Shown: in pieces, positions 17,733 through 26,743 of the stretch | Layout of the letters: each line of letters starts with the position of its first letter | Position numbering within the stretch: position 1 is the stretch's first letter | Assembly: GCA_963771295.1 (NCBI GenBank) | Contig: CAVYTB010000017.1 | Location: forward strand, 396,566-460,565 | Direction of reading: 5' to 3' | Length of the DNA: 64,000 bases | Source: Acidiferrum sp963771295 | GTDB taxonomy: Bacteria; Acidobacteriota; Terriglobia; Acidiferrales; UBA7541 | Position numbers and translations under genes: made by a program | The notes under the pieces: model-generated | What the model saw: only the letters and a program-made list of their open reading frames with translations | What the model was told of the DNA's origin: nothing | Databases searched by the model: none

Positions 17733-18260
17733 ATGAAGTTTCATGAAACCAGTGTTCTCGGTGCCTTCGAGATTCACTTCGAACCTATCTTGGATGAACG
17801 CGGATTCTTCGCTCGTTCCTGGTGTCAGAAGGAATTCGAGGCTCATGGACTTGATGCAAGTCTGGTGCAATGCAACATTTCCTTCAGTGCGCAAAAGGGG
17901 ACGCTGCGAGGAATGCATTATCAAGCCGAGCCTTATTCGGAGACCAAACTAATTCGCTGCACTCAGGGTGCGATCCACGATGTGGTAGTCGATCTTCGCC
18001 CCAATTCGCCCACTTTCAAGCGCTGGACCGCAGCGGTTCTCACATCTGCCAATCGCCACATGCTGTATGTGCCGAAGGGATGTGGACATGGCTTTCTTAC
18101 GCTGGAAGATGGCACCGAAGTGTTCTATCAGATGTCGCAATTCTACAATCCGCAAGCGGCCGGCGGAGTGCGTTGGAATGACCCCGCATTTGGGATTATC
18201 TGGCCTGGCGAGGTGAAAGTGATTTCGGAACGAGACCGCACGTACTGCAATTTTGAATAG
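17733..18260 (+). CDS. rfbC: dTDP-4-dehydrorhamnose 3,5-epimerase family protein (RmlC-like)
   Basis: A 175-residue cupin of normal RmlC length. It has FEPILDERGFFARSW near residue 16, the catalytic His in GTLRGMHYQ (H62), HDVVVDLRPNSPTFKRW, and PKGCGHGFLTLEDGTEVFYQMS. The family epimerises C3 and/or C5 of NDP-4-keto-6-deoxyhexoses. The window has no rmlA, rmlB or rmlD, whereas an RfbF-like cytidylyltransferase lies in the same cassette. The natural substrate may therefore be a CDP- rather than a dTDP-sugar, and the gene symbol names the family only. It opens the cassette; the next gene starts 3 bases after its stop. Confidence 0.85.
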   Translation: MKFHETSVLGAFEIHFEPILDERGFFARSWCQKEFEAHGLDASLVQCNISFSAQKGTLRGMHYQAEPYSETKLIRCTQGAIHDVVVDLRPNSPTFKRWTAAVLTSANRHMLYVPKGCGHGFLTLEDGTEVFYQMSQFYNPQAAGGVRWNDPAFGIIWPGEVKVISERDRTYCNFE

Positions 18261-18263
18261 ACG

Positions 18264-19580
18264 ATGAGACTGCTAAAAGAAGCCGATGAGAAGCGCCCGG
18301 CAGAAATCGGCGAAGATCTGCATGGCTTTGCGGCAGAGCTCTTCCCGATTTGCCGCAGCATTACCGGGAATGGCCTACGGCAGACGCTTGCGATGATCAA
18401 GAACCGGATTCCGCTCGAGACGTTCGAGGTGGCAAGTGGTACCCAAGTCTTCGATTGGGTCGTTCCTAAAGAGTGGAATGTTGTGGATGCTTACATAAAG
18501 GACCGAACTGGAAGACGGGTGGTGGATTTTCAGCAATCTAACCTGCATCTGATGAGCTATAGTTCGCCGGTCCACGCTACGATGCCCCTGCGCGAACTCA
18601 AGCCCCACCTCTTCACTCTTCCAGAGAAACCGGATTGGATCCCGTACCGAACCTCTTATTACCAGGAAGACTGGGGGTTCTGCCTTTCTCACAACCAGAT
18701 GCTGGCGCTGCAGGACGGGGACTATGAGGTTTACATCGACTCGTCGACTCGAGATGGGCATTTGAGCTACGGAGAGTGCTTTTTACCCGGGCGGTCGTCC
18801 GACGAGATCCTAATTTCTTGCCATGTCTGTCATCCGTCTCTGACCAATGACAATCTCTCTGGTTTAGTGGTGGCAACCGCTTTGGCACAGTTGTTGTCCG
18901 GCAAGAATCTCTACTACTCGTATCGGTTCCTCTTTGTGCCTGGAACAATCGGCGCAATTACGTGGTTGGCGCAGAACCAAGCGTCTACAGGACGAATCCG
19001 AAATGGACTGGTGTTAACGTGCCTTGGCGATAGTGGCCCGTTCCACTATAAGAAGAGCCGGCGGGGCAATTCCGAGATTGATCGCGTCGCGGCACACGTC
19101 CTGTCTCATCTGGCGGAGGCTTCCGAGATCCTGGAATTTTCGCCTTATGGTTATGATGAGAGGCAGTACTGCTCGCCGGGATTTAATCTCCCAGTTGGCT
19201 GCCTGATGCGAAGCGTCTGGGGAACTTTTCCGGAATATCACACTTCAGCGGATAATCTCGAATTCATCAAGCCAGAGGCGCTCGGCGCTTCGTTTCGCGT
19301 TTGTGCCGCCATCATCGACATAATCGAAAACAATGGCCGTTACCGCAATCTCAATCCATATTGCGAACCACAACTCGGACGTCGAGGTTTGTATCGCAGC
19401 ACTGCTGGGGACGGCATCAACGCGGAGATTAACGCGCGCCTTTGGGTCTTGAATCTATCAGACGGCGATCACTCGCTGTTGGACATCGCCGAACAATCGA
19501 AACTGCCGTTTGCACAGGTCAGCGAAGCGACGGAACTCTTGTGCAAGGCTGGGCTATTGACAAAAATCGCAGAACCTTAA
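18264..19580 (+). CDS. DUF4910/DUF2172 aminopeptidase-like domain protein
   Basis: The 438-residue protein matches a family annotated as aminopeptidase-like (DUF2172 embedded in DUF4910, with a winged-helix tail). Visible landmarks are FPICRSITGNGLRQTL near residue 30, VFDWVVPKEWNVVDAYI, LISCHVCHPSLTNDNLSG (histidines and an aspartate arranged like a zinc peptidase site), DERQYCSPGFNLPVG and FPEYHTSADNLEFI. Residues ~375-435 look like the winged helix. The family recurs in O-antigen and sugar-nucleotide clusters but has no settled role. It is tightly coupled to the RmlC-like gene and followed by an SDR, so action on a sugar nucleotide is more likely than peptide cleavage (inference). Confidence 0.75.
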   Translation: MRLLKEADEKRPAEIGEDLHGFAAELFPICRSITGNGLRQTLAMIKNRIPLETFEVASGTQVFDWVVPKEWNVVDAYIKDRTGRRVVDFQQSNLHLMSYSSPVHATMPLRELKPHLFTLPEKPDWIPYRTSYYQEDWGFCLSHNQMLALQDGDYEVYIDSSTRDGHLSYGECFLPGRSSDEILISCHVCHPSLTNDNLSGLVVATALAQLLSGKNLYYSYRFLFVPGTIGAITWLAQNQASTGRIRNGLVLTCLGDSGPFHYKKSRRGNSEIDRVAAHVLSHLAEASEILEFSPYGYDERQYCSPGFNLPVGCLMRSVWGTFPEYHTSADNLEFIKPEALGASFRVCAAIIDIIENNGRYRNLNPYCEPQLGRRGLYRSTAGDGINAEINARLWVLNLSDGDHSLLDIAEQSKLPFAQVSEATELLCKAGLLTKIAEP

Positions 19581-19632
19581 AAATGACGCGTTATCAAAGA
19601 GGTTCGTCGGGCAGACTGAGGGCAGGAGTGGT

Positions 19633-20718
19633 ATGCGGATACTTTTGGCAGGACACAAAGGTTATATCGGTGCTGTTGCGGCGCCAGTTTTGCTTGCAGC
19701 CGGGCACGAGGTAGTGGGACTCGATGCCGACCTGTTTGCGGGATGCGACTTCGGACCTGCCAATCCGGCAATGCCGGAAATCCACGCTGATCTTCGTGAC
19801 GTGAAAAAGGGGGACCTCGAGGGCTTCGACGCTGTGGTCCATTTCGCCGCGTTATCAAATGACCCTCTGGGTAATCTGGATCCAAAACTTACATATGAGG
19901 TCAACCACCTTGCGTCGGTGCGACTCGCTGAATTTGCCAAAAATGCTGGAGTACGGCGCTTTGTCTTCTCTTCCTCATGCAGCACCTACGGGGCGGCCGG
20001 TGATCAGATGCACGACGAAACTGCGCCGCTCAACCCCGTCACAGCCTACGGCGAATCTAAGGTTCTCGCCGAGCGCGACATCGCGGCTTTGGCCAGCGAT
20101 CATTTCAGCCCGACATTCATGCGCAATGCCACGGCCTACGGAGTATCTCCAAGATTACGCTTAGATATCGTTCTAAACGACTTTGTGGCTTCTGCTCTCA
20201 CAACCGGCATCGTGCTGATCAAAAGCGATGGCACCCCTTGGCGCCCCATTACCCATATTCGTGACATTATCGCGGGCGTGCTGGCGGTTCTGGAAGCTCC
20301 ACAAGACGTCATTCACAACGAAACCTTCAATGTTGGGCGAACCGATGAGAACTATCGCATTTCGGAATTGGCAAATATCGTCGCCCAAATCGTTCCTGGC
20401 TGTTGCGTGCAATATGTCCCCGGCGGAGGACCAGACAAGCGCTGCTACCGTGTCAGTTGCGAAAAGATACGCCGCTTGTTGCCGAATTTCCAGCCGCAGT
20501 GGACTGCTCGCAGAGGCGCCAAGGAACTTTACGATGCCTACCGCGCAGTTGGCCTTACCCGGGAAGACATCGAGCGTGGCCGCTATGTTCGGATGAATCA
20601 TATCCAGCGCTTGCTGGACGCGAGAGTATTGGAAAGTTCTCTGCGCTGGAAGGCGCCGCCGAAAGGGAATGCTTTTCCAGTAAGTATGGGGGAGCCCCAA
20701 CGCAAGGCTTTCTCTTGA
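19633..20718 (+). CDS. NAD-dependent nucleotide-sugar epimerase/dehydratase (extended SDR)
   Basis: A 361-residue extended SDR with the Rossmann motif LLAGHKGYIGAVAAPVL, DLRDVKKGDLEGFDAVVHFAA, catalytic SSSCSTYG and the Y-x3-K pair in AYGESK (Y139, K143). It probably converts the sugar nucleotide made in this cassette, for example as a 4-ketoreductase or 4,6-dehydratase; the choice is not resolvable here. The start has a strong AGGAG site 6 bases upstream. The gene stands 52 bases after the DUF4910 gene. Confidence 0.86.
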   Translation: MRILLAGHKGYIGAVAAPVLLAAGHEVVGLDADLFAGCDFGPANPAMPEIHADLRDVKKGDLEGFDAVVHFAALSNDPLGNLDPKLTYEVNHLASVRLAEFAKNAGVRRFVFSSSCSTYGAAGDQMHDETAPLNPVTAYGESKVLAERDIAALASDHFSPTFMRNATAYGVSPRLRLDIVLNDFVASALTTGIVLIKSDGTPWRPITHIRDIIAGVLAVLEAPQDVIHNETFNVGRTDENYRISELANIVAQIVPGCCVQYVPGGGPDKRCYRVSCEKIRRLLPNFQPQWTARRGAKELYDAYRAVGLTREDIERGRYVRMNHIQRLLDARVLESSLRWKAPPKGNAFPVSMGEPQRKAFS

Positions 20719-20808
20719 TCGTATCAAACGCCCATTTAGTTGGATAACATGCTGTTATTTCAGTTAGTTACGAACCCTGCAAAGCTCGCGAGGCAAGGGG
20801 CAAAGAGT

Positions 20809-20837
20809 TTGAAATTGGCAGACCGATTGCCTACTAT
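20809..20837 (+). promoter_or_regulatory. Sigma-70 type promoter upstream of the methyltransferase gene
   Basis: TTGAAA at 20809-20814 and TACTAT at 20832-20837 are separated by 17 bases, close to the housekeeping consensus. It lies within the 224-base gap after the SDR gene and about 105 bases before the methyltransferase ATG, so it may drive the second half of the sugar cassette. Confidence 0.55.
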
Positions 20838-20942
20838 TCCTATGCCAACGGTCGCCATTGTGTGATTGTCACGGCGGTAGCCTATCTGTTCCTCGCCGAT
20901 TGTCTTTCCGTGTTTCTGAGAGACCCAAAGCCATAGCGTAAA

Positions 20943-22214
20943 ATGTCCACCATAATGCAACCCGCTGAAACCCAGCGACAACTAGCATCCCAGACGTGCC
21001 GCTTTTGTGGGGCGGCTCTTCGGCGGACGTTTGTTGATCTGGGAATGACGCCGCTCTGCGAGACCTATCCGTCTGTGGCGGACCTTAACCGGCCTGAAGT
21101 GTACTATCCGCTGCACGCTTATATTTGCGAGAGCTGCTTCCTGGTTCAACTCGATCAATACGAAAGCGCGGAAAAGATCTTCGGTGACTATCCCTATTTT
21201 TCCTCCTATTCGGATTCGTGGCTGAAGCATTGCGAAACTTATTGTGAGAGCATGCGGCAGCGGTTTGGTTTGAACGAAGATAGCTTCGTAGTAGAGGTCG
21301 CGAGCAATGACGGATACCTGCTGCAGTATTTTGTCCGCAGTCAGGTGCCAGTGTTGGGTATCGAGCCTGCCGCAAATGTGGCCAAGGTGGCAATTGAGAA
21401 AGGTGTGCCCACCCTGGCCCGCTTTTTCGGCACAGCGCTTGCCGCGACTCTCGCAAGTAAAGGTAGCCCGGCGGATTTGGTCATTGGCAACAACGTCCTG
21501 GCGCAGGTTCCCGACTTGAACGATTTTGTGGAAGGGCTGAAAGTTCTGCTCAAACGCCAGGGGATCTTGACGCTGGAGTTCCCGCATCTGCTGCAATTGA
21601 TCGAACGCAACGAATTTGACACCATCTACCACGAACACTTTTCCTACTTTTCCTTTTTGACCGCCGTTCGCATTCTCCACTCGCATGGTCTGAAGGTATT
21701 TGATGTCGAGGAATTGCCAACGCACGGCGGTTCGCTCCGCGTTTTTGCTTGCCGGACCGAGGATAGCGCGCGCTGTGTTGAGCCAAACGTCGCAAAACTA
21801 CTCGCGAAAGAGAAAGCGGTCAGGTTAGATTCGGTCGAGGGTTACGAAACTTTCGCATCGCAGGTGAAGCAAACCAAGTTTGCTTTAGTTGATTTTTTGT
21901 TAAATGCTGCGGAACAAGGCAAAACAGTCGTGGGTTACGGGGCTCCGGGAAAAAGCGCAACGCTGCTTCATTATTGCGGGATTGGAAAAGACCTCATCGC
22001 TTACACCGTGGATCGCAGCCCTCACAAGCAAGGCCGCTTTCTGCCGGGCAGCCGCATTCCTATCCACCATCCTGATCGAATTCGTGAGACCAAGCCGGAT
22101 TATGTTGTAATCCTGCCTTGGAACCTGAAGGATGAGATCATCAACCAACTGCATTTCATACGGGAGTGGGGAGGCAATTTCGTCGTGCCAATCCCCAAAG
22201 TTACCATCTGTTGA
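20943..22214 (+). CDS. Sugar C-methyltransferase (Methyltransf_13/11/14 architecture)
   Basis: This 423-residue protein has the three-part layout of NDP-sugar C-methyltransferases such as TylC3 and NovU. First is an N-terminal zinc-binding domain (CRFCG near residue 20 and CESCFL near 60). Next is a central SAM domain (VVEVASNDGYLLQYF, GIEPAANVAKVA). Last is a C-terminal domain with VVGYGAPGKSATLLHYCGI, usual for this family. YHEHFSYFSF supplies the conserved His-Glu-His. The family adds a methyl to C3 or C5 of a 4-keto nucleotide sugar, giving a branched sugar. It sits directly before the cytidylyltransferase gene. Confidence 0.9.
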   Translation: MSTIMQPAETQRQLASQTCRFCGAALRRTFVDLGMTPLCETYPSVADLNRPEVYYPLHAYICESCFLVQLDQYESAEKIFGDYPYFSSYSDSWLKHCETYCESMRQRFGLNEDSFVVEVASNDGYLLQYFVRSQVPVLGIEPAANVAKVAIEKGVPTLARFFGTALAATLASKGSPADLVIGNNVLAQVPDLNDFVEGLKVLLKRQGILTLEFPHLLQLIERNEFDTIYHEHFSYFSFLTAVRILHSHGLKVFDVEELPTHGGSLRVFACRTEDSARCVEPNVAKLLAKEKAVRLDSVEGYETFASQVKQTKFALVDFLLNAAEQGKTVVGYGAPGKSATLLHYCGIGKDLIAYTVDRSPHKQGRFLPGSRIPIHHPDRIRETKPDYVVILPWNLKDEIINQLHFIREWGGNFVVPIPKVTIC

Positions 22215-22236
22215 GTTGCCAGCAACGAGGTGATGC

Positions 22237-23043
22237 ATGAAAGTTGTCCTGTTTTGTGGCGGAGCGGGCATGAGGCTTAGGGGCTACTCGGAAGATGTGC
22301 CCAAGCCCATGGTAACGATCGGGTCGCGCCCCGTGCTGTGGCACGTGATGAAATACTACGCGCACTTCGGTCACAAGGACTTCATCCTCTGTCTTGGTTA
22401 TAAAGCAATTGCCATCAAGAACTATTTCCTGGAGTACGAGGAGTCGGTTTCCAACGATTTCGTATTTTCTCAGGGCGGCCGGAAGCTCGAGTTCATGCAA
22501 AGAGATATCGACGACTGGAAGATTACCTTTGTCGACACTGGATTGCACACCAGCATTGCGGACCGGTTGCGTCTTGTCGAACCCTTCCTCGAAGGCGAGA
22601 AAATCTTTCTGGCCAATTACAGCGATGGCCTGACGAATTTCTATCTTCCAAAAATGATTGACGAATTCTCGCGTCGCGACAATTACGCTTCTTTTCTTTC
22701 CGTGCAGCCGCGCTCTAGCAGCCTCGACACGGTTCAAATGAATGAGGACGGTTCCGTCTTCTCGATCAAGTGCATGAAAGACTCGAACATCTGGGTCAAT
22801 GGCGGATATTTTGTGTTGCGGAGCGACGTGTTTCGCTACATCAAACCCGGAGAGGAACTCGTCTACGAGCCGTTCCAGCGGATGATCTCCGAAGGCAAAG
22901 TTTGGTCGCATCGATATGATGGGTTCTGGCAGTGCATGGATACCTTCCGGGATAAACAGATTCTTGATGAACTCGAAGCTTCCGGAAAAGCTCCGTGGTG
23001 TTTATGGAAGAATGGTCATCCCGCGGCGGGAGTTGGGGCTTGA
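22237..23043 (+). CDS. rfbF: Glucose-1-phosphate cytidylyltransferase-like nucleotidyltransferase
   Basis: The 268-residue protein begins VVLFCGGAGMRLRGYSEDVPKPMVTIG, the nucleotidyltransferase motif with the pyrophosphorylase lysine. It follows RfbF in length and order: HVMKYYAHFGHKDFILCLGYK, VSNDFVFSQGG, TFVDTG and NGGYFVLRSDVF. RfbF makes CDP-glucose from glucose-1-phosphate and CTP, the entry to CDP-3,6-dideoxyhexoses and CDP-branched sugars. No CDP-glucose 4,6-dehydratase (RfbG) is evident in the window, so this step may be filled by one of the SDRs or by a gene elsewhere. Start: ATG after GAGGTGATG. Confidence 0.88.
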   Translation: MKVVLFCGGAGMRLRGYSEDVPKPMVTIGSRPVLWHVMKYYAHFGHKDFILCLGYKAIAIKNYFLEYEESVSNDFVFSQGGRKLEFMQRDIDDWKITFVDTGLHTSIADRLRLVEPFLEGEKIFLANYSDGLTNFYLPKMIDEFSRRDNYASFLSVQPRSSSLDTVQMNEDGSVFSIKCMKDSNIWVNGGYFVLRSDVFRYIKPGEELVYEPFQRMISEGKVWSHRYDGFWQCMDTFRDKQILDELEASGKAPWCLWKNGHPAAGVGA

Positions 23044-23693
23044 TTCAACTCAGTCTTCCCTCGAATGGCGCAAGCGCGCTTCAGATCCTGTGCCTTGGCG
23101 CGCATTCCGACGATATCGAGATCGGCTGCGGAGGAACGATTCTTCGGCTTGCGGAACAATATCGCAACTGCATGTTCCACTGGGTTGTGTTCAACGCCAT
23201 TGGGGTTCGAGAAGCAGAAGCGCATCGCGGTGCCACGCTGTTCGTTGGGGCCAACAATCTGAAGGGACCACTCCTCAGGACTTTTCCTGACGGATTCATG
23301 CCCTTTATAGGTGCTGACGTCAAAATGGTCTTTGAAGAATTGAAGAAAGAAGTCTCGCCAGATTTAATCTTCACCCACAACCGAATGGATGCGCATCAGG
23401 ACCATCGTCTGATCGCGGAATTAACGTGGAACACCTTTCGGAATCATCTCATCCTCGAGTACGAGATTCCCAAATACGACGGCGACATGGGGCAACCGAA
23501 CGTATTTGTGCCCCTCGAAATGGATCTGGCACAAAAGAAGGTTGGCTACATTATGGACACCTTCCACTCGCAGCAGAGTAAACCCTGGTTTCAGGCTGAC
23601 ACATTCCGCTCGCTGCTGCGACTGCGCGGAATGGAATGCAATGCTCCCAGCGGAAACGCTGAGGCCTTTTATTGCCGCAAACTGGTACTGTAA
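23040..23693 (+). CDS. PIG-L family (LmbE-like) zinc deacetylase
   Basis: The 217-residue protein has the PIG-L zinc site GAHSDDIEIGCGG (H22, D24, D25 from the chosen start) and the distal THNRMDAHQDHR histidines. The family removes N-acetyl groups from GlcNAc-containing lipids and small molecules. In this cassette it may deacetylate an amino sugar, or be recruited to other hydrolysis on a nucleotide sugar. The TTG start overlaps the cytidylyltransferase stop (TTGA); upstream in-frame ATG 23004 or GTG 22995 would lengthen the protein by 12 or 15 residues. Coupling suggests a shared pathway. Confidence 0.85.
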   Translation: MIQLSLPSNGASALQILCLGAHSDDIEIGCGGTILRLAEQYRNCMFHWVVFNAIGVREAEAHRGATLFVGANNLKGPLLRTFPDGFMPFIGADVKMVFEELKKEVSPDLIFTHNRMDAHQDHRLIAELTWNTFRNHLILEYEIPKYDGDMGQPNVFVPLEMDLAQKKVGYIMDTFHSQQSKPWFQADTFRSLLRLRGMECNAPSGNAEAFYCRKLVL

Positions 23694-23711
23694 AGCTGAA
23701 CTACCGGAAGT

Positions 23712-24707
23712 ATGGATTTCACAGTCATCATCGTTACGTACAATCGCTGCCAAAGTCTGGCCAAGACCTTGGAAAGCGTGGCAGGTTCCTTGCTGCCAAA
23801 GTCAGTCGAGTGGGAAGTTTTGGTGGTAGATAACAACTCCACCGATCAGACGCGACAGATCGTGGAAGACTTCCGCGTTAGCCATTCCGGTCGGTTTCGC
23901 TATCTTCGGGAACCAAATCCAGGTAAATCATATGGTCTGAATGCTGGGATCGTCGCCTCTCGAGGAGACATCCTCGCCTTCATCGATGACGATGTTACGG
24001 TTGAATCGACTTGGCTCCAGAATCTGACCGCAGTTTTGCTCTCCGGTGAGTGGGCGGGCGCAGGAGGTCGCATCCTGCTGGACAGGAACTTTGCGCCTCC
24101 GAGCTGGCTGGCACTCGATGGGCCGTGGAATATGGGCGGCATGTTAGCGGGGTTTGATTTGGGCGATAAACCTGGCGAACTGCATGAAGCGCCCTACGGC
24201 ACGAACATGGCTTTTCACAAGCGATTGTTCGAAAAGCATGGCCTGTTTCGCACCGACTTGGGCCCCAGCCCTAATCGCGAAATTCCTCGGCCTAATGAAG
24301 ACACGGAATTTGGGCGTCGCCTGCTCGCAGCTGGAGAGCGCCTGTACTACGCCCCGTCGGCCGTAGTGCACCACCCAGTGCCACAGGAGCGTCTGAAACG
24401 AGAATATTTTCTGGCTTGGTGGTTCGACTATGGACGGGCACGCACGCGAGAAAAGGGGAAAGGCGCGCCAGTCTGGGGTATTCGTCGGCACTTTTTCAGT
24501 ATTCCCGCGATGATCACAACACATCTGTCGAAAAGAGTATGGCAATGGTTATGGACGATGGATACTCAGCAGCGATTCTTCCGCAAGGGCGTGGCTTGGA
24601 TGTCGGCTGGACAGATTGTGGAGATCTATCGCCTTGCACGCGACGATAAGAAGCAGAGGATCAGCGCCGCACAACAGACCAAGATAGGCCTCAATGCCCG
24701 AACTTGA
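23712..24707 (+). CDS. Glycosyltransferase family 2, tandem paralogue 1
   Basis: The 331-residue GT-A enzyme has FTVIIVTYNRCQSLAKTLES, VLVVDNNSTDQTRQIVEDF, PGKSYGLNAGI and DDDVTVE (D92-D94), then GTNMAFHKRLFEKHG and EDTEFGRRLLAAGERL, which carries the catalytic-base region. The same landmarks recur in the next two genes, so the trio arose by duplication. The start follows CGGAAG. The stop overlaps the next gene by 14 bases. Confidence 0.88.
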   Translation: MDFTVIIVTYNRCQSLAKTLESVAGSLLPKSVEWEVLVVDNNSTDQTRQIVEDFRVSHSGRFRYLREPNPGKSYGLNAGIVASRGDILAFIDDDVTVESTWLQNLTAVLLSGEWAGAGGRILLDRNFAPPSWLALDGPWNMGGMLAGFDLGDKPGELHEAPYGTNMAFHKRLFEKHGLFRTDLGPSPNREIPRPNEDTEFGRRLLAAGERLYYAPSAVVHHPVPQERLKREYFLAWWFDYGRARTREKGKGAPVWGIRRHFFSIPAMITTHLSKRVWQWLWTMDTQQRFFRKGVAWMSAGQIVEIYRLARDDKKQRISAAQQTKIGLNART

Positions 24708-25740
24708 TGCCGCCCAAAATGCTGACATATCGTCGTGCCACGGCACGGTTACTGTAATCCTGTGCACCTACAACCGTTCCCATATCTTGGCGAACGCGCT
24801 TCAGAGTATCGCAGCCTCAGAAATGCCAAACTCCACAGCTTGGGAAGTTTTAGTGGTTGACAATAACTCGACCGACCAAACCCGCGAGGTCGTGGATAGC
24901 TTCGCGCGCCGGCACCCTGCCCGTTTTCGCTATTTGTTTGAACCCAAGCCCGGAAAATCCCATGCCCTGAACGCGGGAATCCGCGACGCACATGGAGATA
25001 TTCTGGCTTTTATTGATGACGACGTTACCGTCGATACAAATTGGTTACACAATTTGACCGGCGTTCTGGTTGGCAATACCTGGGCCGGCGCCGGGGGACG
25101 TATCCTTCCTGAAAAAACTTTTTCACCTCCGCCCTGGTTACCGCTCGATGGCCCCGACAATATAGGCGGCGTTCTTGCTCTTTTCGATTTGGGTGACGAG
25201 CCGATTGAACTCAGCCAACCACCTTTTGGCACCAACATGGCTTTTCAGAAGAAAATGTTCGTAAAGCATGGTGGCTTTCGGCTCGATCTGGGCCCGCGCC
25301 CGGGCAGTGAACTGCGCAACGAAGATACGGAGTTTGGCCGCCGCTTGTTAGCGGCTGGGGAGCGCTTACGCTATGAACCTTCGGCGACGGTTTACCACCG
25401 CGTACCGCGGGAGCGCTTAACAACAGGATATTTTCTTAAGTTTTGTTTCGATCACGGGCGTGCTTCCATTCGCGAGTCTGGCTGGCGCCCGGACCTCTGG
25501 GGTATTCCTCGGCACTATCTAACCCTGCTGAAAATAGGAATGCTGTTTGCAGCAAGGTCGCTGCGCTGGATCGGTACTTGCTGGAATCGCAAACTGAGGT
25601 TCTATCGTAAGGCGATGGTCTGGATGACAGCTGGAGAAATAGCGGAGGTCTGGTCTCAGTCGCACCACGGGAACAATCTGACCGGCAGTGCTGTGCCAGA
25701 CGTGCCAGACGTAGAGAGGCAATTGCATCCTCGAACGTGA
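24694..25740 (+). CDS. Glycosyltransferase family 2, tandem paralogue 2
   Basis: A 348-residue paralogue of the preceding enzyme, with the same block order: VILCTYNRSHILANALQS, WEVLVVDNNSTDQTREVVD, PGKSHALNAGIRDAHGD, DDDVTVD (D108-D110), GTNMAFQKKMFVKHGGF, NEDTEFGRRLLAAGERL. It has about 16 extra N-terminal residues before the GT core. Overlap with the previous gene implies translational coupling. Divergence in the C-terminal third may reflect a different acceptor. Confidence 0.88.
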   Translation: MPELDAAQNADISSCHGTVTVILCTYNRSHILANALQSIAASEMPNSTAWEVLVVDNNSTDQTREVVDSFARRHPARFRYLFEPKPGKSHALNAGIRDAHGDILAFIDDDVTVDTNWLHNLTGVLVGNTWAGAGGRILPEKTFSPPPWLPLDGPDNIGGVLALFDLGDEPIELSQPPFGTNMAFQKKMFVKHGGFRLDLGPRPGSELRNEDTEFGRRLLAAGERLRYEPSATVYHRVPRERLTTGYFLKFCFDHGRASIRESGWRPDLWGIPRHYLTLLKIGMLFAARSLRWIGTCWNRKLRFYRKAMVWMTAGEIAEVWSQSHHGNNLTGSAVPDVPDVERQLHPRT

Positions 25741-25792
25741 CGCAATGAGGAGCTTTCGGGCCTGTATTTGGACAAAGTGATCCTCGAAGTTC

Positions 25793-26743
25793 ATGAACAT
25801 CACGCTCATTCTGTGTACGTATAATCGCTGTGAGGGCCTGGCTAAGGCGCTTGCAAGCGCTGCAGCCCTACGAGTTCCCGAGTCCATCGAGTGGGAAGTA
25901 TTGGTGGTGGACAATAATTCGTGTGATCAGACCCGCGAAGTTGTTAAGGCATTCGCTGACCGATATCCGGGCCGCTTCCGCTATCTGTTTGAACCACAGC
26001 CCGGTAAGTCCTATGCGCTCAATTCCGGAATTCGAGACGCTGGAGGAACGGTGTTGGCGTTCATGGACGACGACGTCACGGTTGAACCGTCCTGGCTTAC
26101 GAACTTGACGGCGACTCTGCACCGCGGAGAATGGGCGGGTGCGGGAGGGCGCATTCTTCCGGAAAAGAATTTTTCGCCTCCCCGATGGCTGTCGCTCACA
26201 GCCCCGCGTGGCCGATATGCATTAGCTCCCCTCGCGCTGTTCGACCTTGGAGAGCAACCTGGTCAACTGACGGAACCACCGTTCGGCACAAACATGGCAT
26301 TTCGAAAAGAGATGTTTGAGAAGCACGGCGGTTTTCGCACCGACTTGGGGCCCCGCCCCGGCAGCGAAATACGCAACGAGGACACGGAGTTCGGCGCTCG
26401 GTTGTTGGCGCAGGGAGAGCGTCTACATTACGAACCCTCGGCGGTGGTATATCACGCCGTGTCCGAGGACCGAGTCCGAAAAAAATATTATCTGGATTGG
26501 TGGTTCGATAAAGGCCGAGCGGATATTCGCCAATTTGGAATTCCAATCAATGCCTGGTGCATTCTAGGGGTTCCTCTATACCTCCTTCGCCGTGTCGCCG
26601 CTTGGACGCTGCGCTGGATGGTGAGCCTCGATCCATCTGGCCGTTTTAACAGTAAACTTGCCGTTTGGGCCAAGGCTGGGGAGATCCTGGAGTGCTACCG
26701 CCGCTCCCCGGCTGAGACGAAAGAACGCAATGTCCAAAATTGA
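25793..26743 (+). CDS. Glycosyltransferase family 2, tandem paralogue 3
   Basis: A 316-residue third copy of the same GT2 type: ITLILCTYNRCEGLAKALAS, WEVLVVDNNSCDQTREVVKAF, PGKSYALNSGIRDAGG, DDDVTVE (D92-D94), GTNMAFRKEMFEKHGGF and NEDTEFGARLLAQGERL. It is separated from paralogue 2 by 52 bases and overlaps the following aminotransferase by 14 bases. All three probably extend the same glycan, each making one linkage (inference). Confidence 0.88.
   Translation: MNITLILCTYNRCEGLAKALASAAALRVPESIEWEVLVVDNNSCDQTREVVKAFADRYPGRFRYLFEPQPGKSYALNSGIRDAGGTVLAFMDDDVTVEPSWLTNLTATLHRGEWAGAGGRILPEKNFSPPRWLSLTAPRGRYALAPLALFDLGEQPGQLTEPPFGTNMAFRKEMFEKHGGFRTDLGPRPGSEIRNEDTEFGARLLAQGERLHYEPSAVVYHAVSEDRVRKKYYLDWWFDKGRADIRQFGIPINAWCILGVPLYLLRRVAAWTLRWMVSLDPSGRFNSKLAVWAKAGEILECYRRSPAETKERNVQN

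Noticed and set aside
17432..17746. 104-codon open frame before the RmlC-like gene
   Set aside because: Its composition is unlike the neighbours, it has no recognisable motif, and it runs into the real RmlC-like start; it is likely chance in a promoter region.
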